Below, in pieces: positions 13,001 through 14,800 of a DNA stretch of 14,800 nucleotides. Source of the stretch: a bacterium (GTDB lineage: Bacteria > Patescibacteriota > Minisyncoccia > Minisyncoccales > UBA10102); NCBI GenBank assembly GCA_030698465.1, contig JAUYJZ010000033.1, positions 1 through 14,800 on the forward strand. Direction: 5' to 3'. Position numbers and translations under genes: made by a program. Under the pieces are notes generated by a model. That model saw only the letters and a list, made by a program, of their open reading frames with translations. It did not search any database and was not told the DNA's origin. Each line of letters begins with the position of its first letter. The stretch's first letter is position 1.

Positions 13001-13288
13001 GGAGGAAAAGCCCAGTTCGGGGGACAACGCTTCGGGGAGATGGAGGTATGGGCCTTAGAAGGATATGGAGCCTCCCACACCTTGCAAGAGATGCTCACCA
13101 TCAAATCAGACGACGTTCCGGGAAGAGCTGCAACATATGAAGCCATCTTACGGGGAAGCCCGATTCAAACCCCTAACCTTCCGGCCTCCTTTTCTTTGTT
13201 GCTAGCTGAATTGCGTTCCTTGGGTTTGAACATTGAGGTAAAAGAAACTCCACAAAAGCGAAGAGAAGAGTCAAAAGACGAATCATGA
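10055..13288 (+). CDS. rpoB: DNA-directed RNA polymerase subunit beta
   Basis: This gene encodes 1077 residues, short relative to ~1150-1340 in most bacteria and consistent with a reduced CPR-type subunit. The rifampicin-pocket region reads SSQITQFMDNENPLAELEHKRR (from about residue 392), then SATGPGGLTRERAGFEV and SHYGRICPIQTPEGPNIGL. The active-site lysine motif DKLAGRHGNKG begins at D841. The C-terminal GGKAQFGGQRFGEMEVWALEGYGA and MLTIKSDDVPGR contact beta'. All are canonical for the subunit. I prefer ATG 10055 (MSVPQLSFKNF) over the in-frame ATG 10031, because 10031 lies in the loop of the leader hairpin and its eight extra residues add nothing seen in the family. No ideal Shine-Dalgarno precedes either. 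The stop overlaps the rpoC start (ATGA). The upstream neighbour is not rplL, unlike the classic rplKAJL-rpoBC order. Confidence 0.97.
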   Translation: MSVPQLSFKNFTKSALSLPLPYLIQVQQDSWNHFWVQDFKELLQEISPIRDHTKKEFELWFLDFKMGNPNHSSDLEAKENDDSFEAPLRVKVRLVNLKTKEQKEQEIFLADFPLMTERGTFIINGVERVAISQLIRSPGAFFTGQNIGVNRKIFGAKIIPNRGAWLEFETENSGFIGVRIDRKRKAPATTLLKAFGLETEEALKEAFADVDTGEVRFIEETLKKDVTKGQGDALIEIYRRLRPGDYVTPDTAKELIWNMFFNFERYDLSRVGRWKTLQRLPELKKKLQKGKKEDEVTLEDRVIKKEDVVEVLREIIRLNNTPGAQPDQIDHLGNRRVRTFAEFLQNRLRVGFMRMERIVKDRMSTLDSSTLTASQLVNPRPVMAIIKEFFTSSQITQFMDNENPLAELEHKRRVSATGPGGLTRERAGFEVRDVQPSHYGRICPIQTPEGPNIGLVGHMACYARINSYGFLETPYFVVEKGKVTKDVKYLNAFEEEQEVIAHAGIPVDGNGKILPEKVEARVKGEPGIAPRETITHFDVSPTQSISVATSLIPFLRNDDANRALMGSNMQRQAVPLLLPQSPLVGTGLEEKVAKDSGLAVVAQEDGEVTAVDAKHITIKPKNGKPQTHTLKKFVRTNQYTSFHQRPIVDLGQKVKKGQIVADGGAIDQGRLALGTNLLVAFVPWRGGNYEDAIIISERLVKDDRFTSIHIEDFSADIRETKLGPEVTTSDIPNVGEEKLKDLDEEGVVRIGAEVGPNDILVGKISPKGEADLTAEERLLRAIFGEKARDVKDSSLLMPHGKRGRVVSVKVFERAQGHKLDPGVIKRIHVEVAELRKVQPGDKLAGRHGNKGVISFVLPEEDMPFMEDGTPVDIVLNPLGVASRMNIGQILETHLGWAAKAAGYHAITPGLAGATEEDIKAELKAAGLPEDGKVKLFDGRDGKPFPQKITVGQIYMMKLIHMVEDKIHMRSIGPYSLITQQPLGGKAQFGGQRFGEMEVWALEGYGASHTLQEMLTIKSDDVPGRAATYEAILRGSPIQTPNLPASFSLLLAELRSLGLNIEVKETPQKRREESKDES

Positions 13289-14800
13289 GGGTAACTGATT
13301 TAGAGTCCATTCGAATAAAGCTCGCCTCCCCCGATAACATCCTTTCTTGGTCAAAGGGCGAGGTTACGAAACCAGAAACCATTAACTACCGCACGCAGCG
13401 GGCTGAAAAGGATGGGCTGTTTGATGAGCGCATCTTTGGTCCGGAAAAGGACTATGAGTGCTATTGCGGCAAGTATCGAAAGATTAGATATAAGGGAGTG
13501 GTGTGCGACCGGTGTGGAGTGGAGGTAACCAAGTCCTCTGTTCGCCGCGAGCGCATGGGTCACATTAAGCTTGCCACGCCTTGTTCCCATATTTGGTTTT
13601 TGAGAGGTGTGCCTTCTCGTATGGGCCTGGTTCTGGATATTCCCGCCCAAAGTTTGGAGCGTGTCATCTACTTTGCTTCCTATATCATTACCGAGGTCAG
13701 GGAAGAGGCCAAGCAAAAAGCAGCAGAAGAGATTGACGAAGAGTTCAAAAGAAAGTCCAAGGGGGCGGCCGAAAAAGAAAAACAAGAGTTAAAGGCTGCC
13801 CGGGACAAGGCAAAGGAAGAGCTTCGAGGACTTGGGATTCGAAAGATTCTTTCTGAGGCGGAATATCAGAATCTTTCTTTAAAGTATGCCCAGGCCTTTG
13901 AGGCGGGAACCGGAGCTGAAGCCTTGAGGAAAATCTTTGAGGAGGTGGATTTAAAAAAACTCATTTCGCAGGTAAAAAAGGATTTGGAAAAGGCAAGACC
14001 AATTGCAAGGCGAAAACTCCTCATCCGACTCAGACTTTTGCAAGGCATGCTGGATTCGAATATTCGTCCTGAATGGATGTTTTTAACGCATCTGCCGGTT
14101 CTTCCTCCAGACTTGCGTCCCATGGTCCAGCTGGATGGGGGAAGATATGCCTCCTCTGATTTAAACGACCTCTACCGCAGGGTTATTAACCGCAATAATC
14201 GCTTAAAATACCTTTTGGATCTTGGGGCTCCAGATGTCATTGTACGAAACGAAAAACGAATGTTGCAGGAAGCCGTAGATGCCTTGATTGATAACTCCAT
14301 GAGAAAAGGACAGATGACTCAGGCTACCACCGGAGGCAGGCGCCTGTTAAAGTCTTTGGCTGACATGCTCAAGGGAAAGCAGGGAAGGTTTCGCCAGAAC
14401 CTTTTAGGGAAACGAGTGGACTATTCAGGGAGGTCAGTCATTGTTGTTGGCCCCACCATGAAGTTGAACAGTGTGGGCCTGCCAAAACGCATGGCTTTGG
14501 AGCTTTTCAAGCCCTTTGTGATTCAAAAGATTTTAGAGCAGGAACTTGCCTTTAATGTTCGGGGGGCAAACCGTTTGATTGAGCAAGAGGGAGATGATGT
14601 GTGGGCCATTTTAGAAGAGGTGGTGCAAAAGAAGCTTGTGCTTTTGAATCGCGCCCCCACGCTTCATCGCTTGGGAGTTCAGGCTTTCTATCCGCAACTC
14701 GTGGAAGGAGAGGCAATTCGTTTGCATCCCTTAGTATGTCCTGCTTTTAACGCCGACTTTGACGGAGATCAGATGGCGGTTCACGTACCTTTGTCTGAGG
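13285..14800 (+). CDS. rpoC: DNA-directed RNA polymerase subunit beta' (3' truncated by the window end)
   Basis: The ATG at 13285-13287 overlaps the rpoB stop by four bases and the frame stays open to base 14800, giving 505 codons. The N terminus (IRIKLASPDNILSWSKGEV) is standard for beta'. The zinc site is C59/C61/C74/C77 in YECYCGK and VCDRCGVEV. The catalytic motif NADFDGDQMAVH lies at the very end, with Mg-binding D491, D493 and D495. GRFRQNLLGKRVDYSGRSVI and NRAPTLHRLG are intact. Between about residues 135 and 190 is a Lys/Glu-rich stretch (REEAKQKAAEE, then KEKQELKAARDKAKEEL) that looks like an inserted coiled coil. The rest of the gene, including the trigger loop, lies beyond the window. 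Confidence 0.97.
   Translation, partial: MRVTDLESIRIKLASPDNILSWSKGEVTKPETINYRTQRAEKDGLFDERIFGPEKDYECYCGKYRKIRYKGVVCDRCGVEVTKSSVRRERMGHIKLATPCSHIWFLRGVPSRMGLVLDIPAQSLERVIYFASYIITEVREEAKQKAAEEIDEEFKRKSKGAAEKEKQELKAARDKAKEELRGLGIRKILSEAEYQNLSLKYAQAFEAGTGAEALRKIFEEVDLKKLISQVKKDLEKARPIARRKLLIRLRLLQGMLDSNIRPEWMFLTHLPVLPPDLRPMVQLDGGRYASSDLNDLYRRVINRNNRLKYLLDLGAPDVIVRNEKRMLQEAVDALIDNSMRKGQMTQATTGGRRLLKSLADMLKGKQGRFRQNLLGKRVDYSGRSVIVVGPTMKLNSVGLPKRMALELFKPFVIQKILEQELAFNVRGANRLIEQEGDDVWAILEEVVQKKLVLLNRAPTLHRLGVQAFYPQLVEGEAIRLHPLVCPAFNADFDGDQMAVHVPLSE

Overview
The window reads as a compact, gene-dense chromosome segment of a bacterium, probably a Patescibacteria/CPR member (Parcubacteria-like). This lineage call is an inference. 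It rests on the very short spacers and overlapping genes, the small PUR-domain protein, the tandem O-antigen-ligase/TPR membrane proteins, the short RpoB, and the absence of rplJ/rplL upstream of rpoB. All genes called lie on the + strand.

Layout. Positions 1-120 hold the last 39 codons of a LamG/concanavalin-like surface protein. Positions 245-1450 form a candidate mobile unit. It is bounded by 29-bp inverted repeats (27/29 identical), has two more copies of the same palindromic core inside, and carries a small PUR/DUF3276 nucleic-acid-binding gene and a REP-associated (Y1, HUH) tyrosine transposase. It abuts a DNA-uptake/processing block: comF, a structured spacer with a degenerate tRNA-like sequence, then dprA-comM-yraN, which overlap end to end. 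Two palindromic mini-elements lie in frame inside dprA. Next come two large tandem paralogues (5234-7465 and 7516-9864), each a polytopic O-antigen-ligase-like protein with C-terminal TPRs. Each has a TATAAT only 9-10 bases before its ATG. The last third is rpoB, with two promoter candidates and a terminator-like leader hairpin, overlapping by 4 bases with a 3'-truncated rpoC.

How the genes fit together. ComF, DprA, ComM and YraN belong to the handling of incoming single-stranded DNA. The Y1 transposase next door also acts on single-stranded DNA, and the PUR-fold protein between two of its repeats may bind it. The two ligase/TPR proteins probably serve cell-surface glycan assembly. rpoBC is a separate housekeeping unit with its own promoters.

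The most interesting items are the repeat-bounded transposase/PUR unit butted against comF, the palindromic insertions translated inside DprA, the degenerate tRNA-like structure with its partial repeat, the loss of the conserved ligase His in the second paralogue, and the possible attenuator in the rpoB leader. I did not find a convincing wholly new defence or metabolic system, and no CRISPR array.
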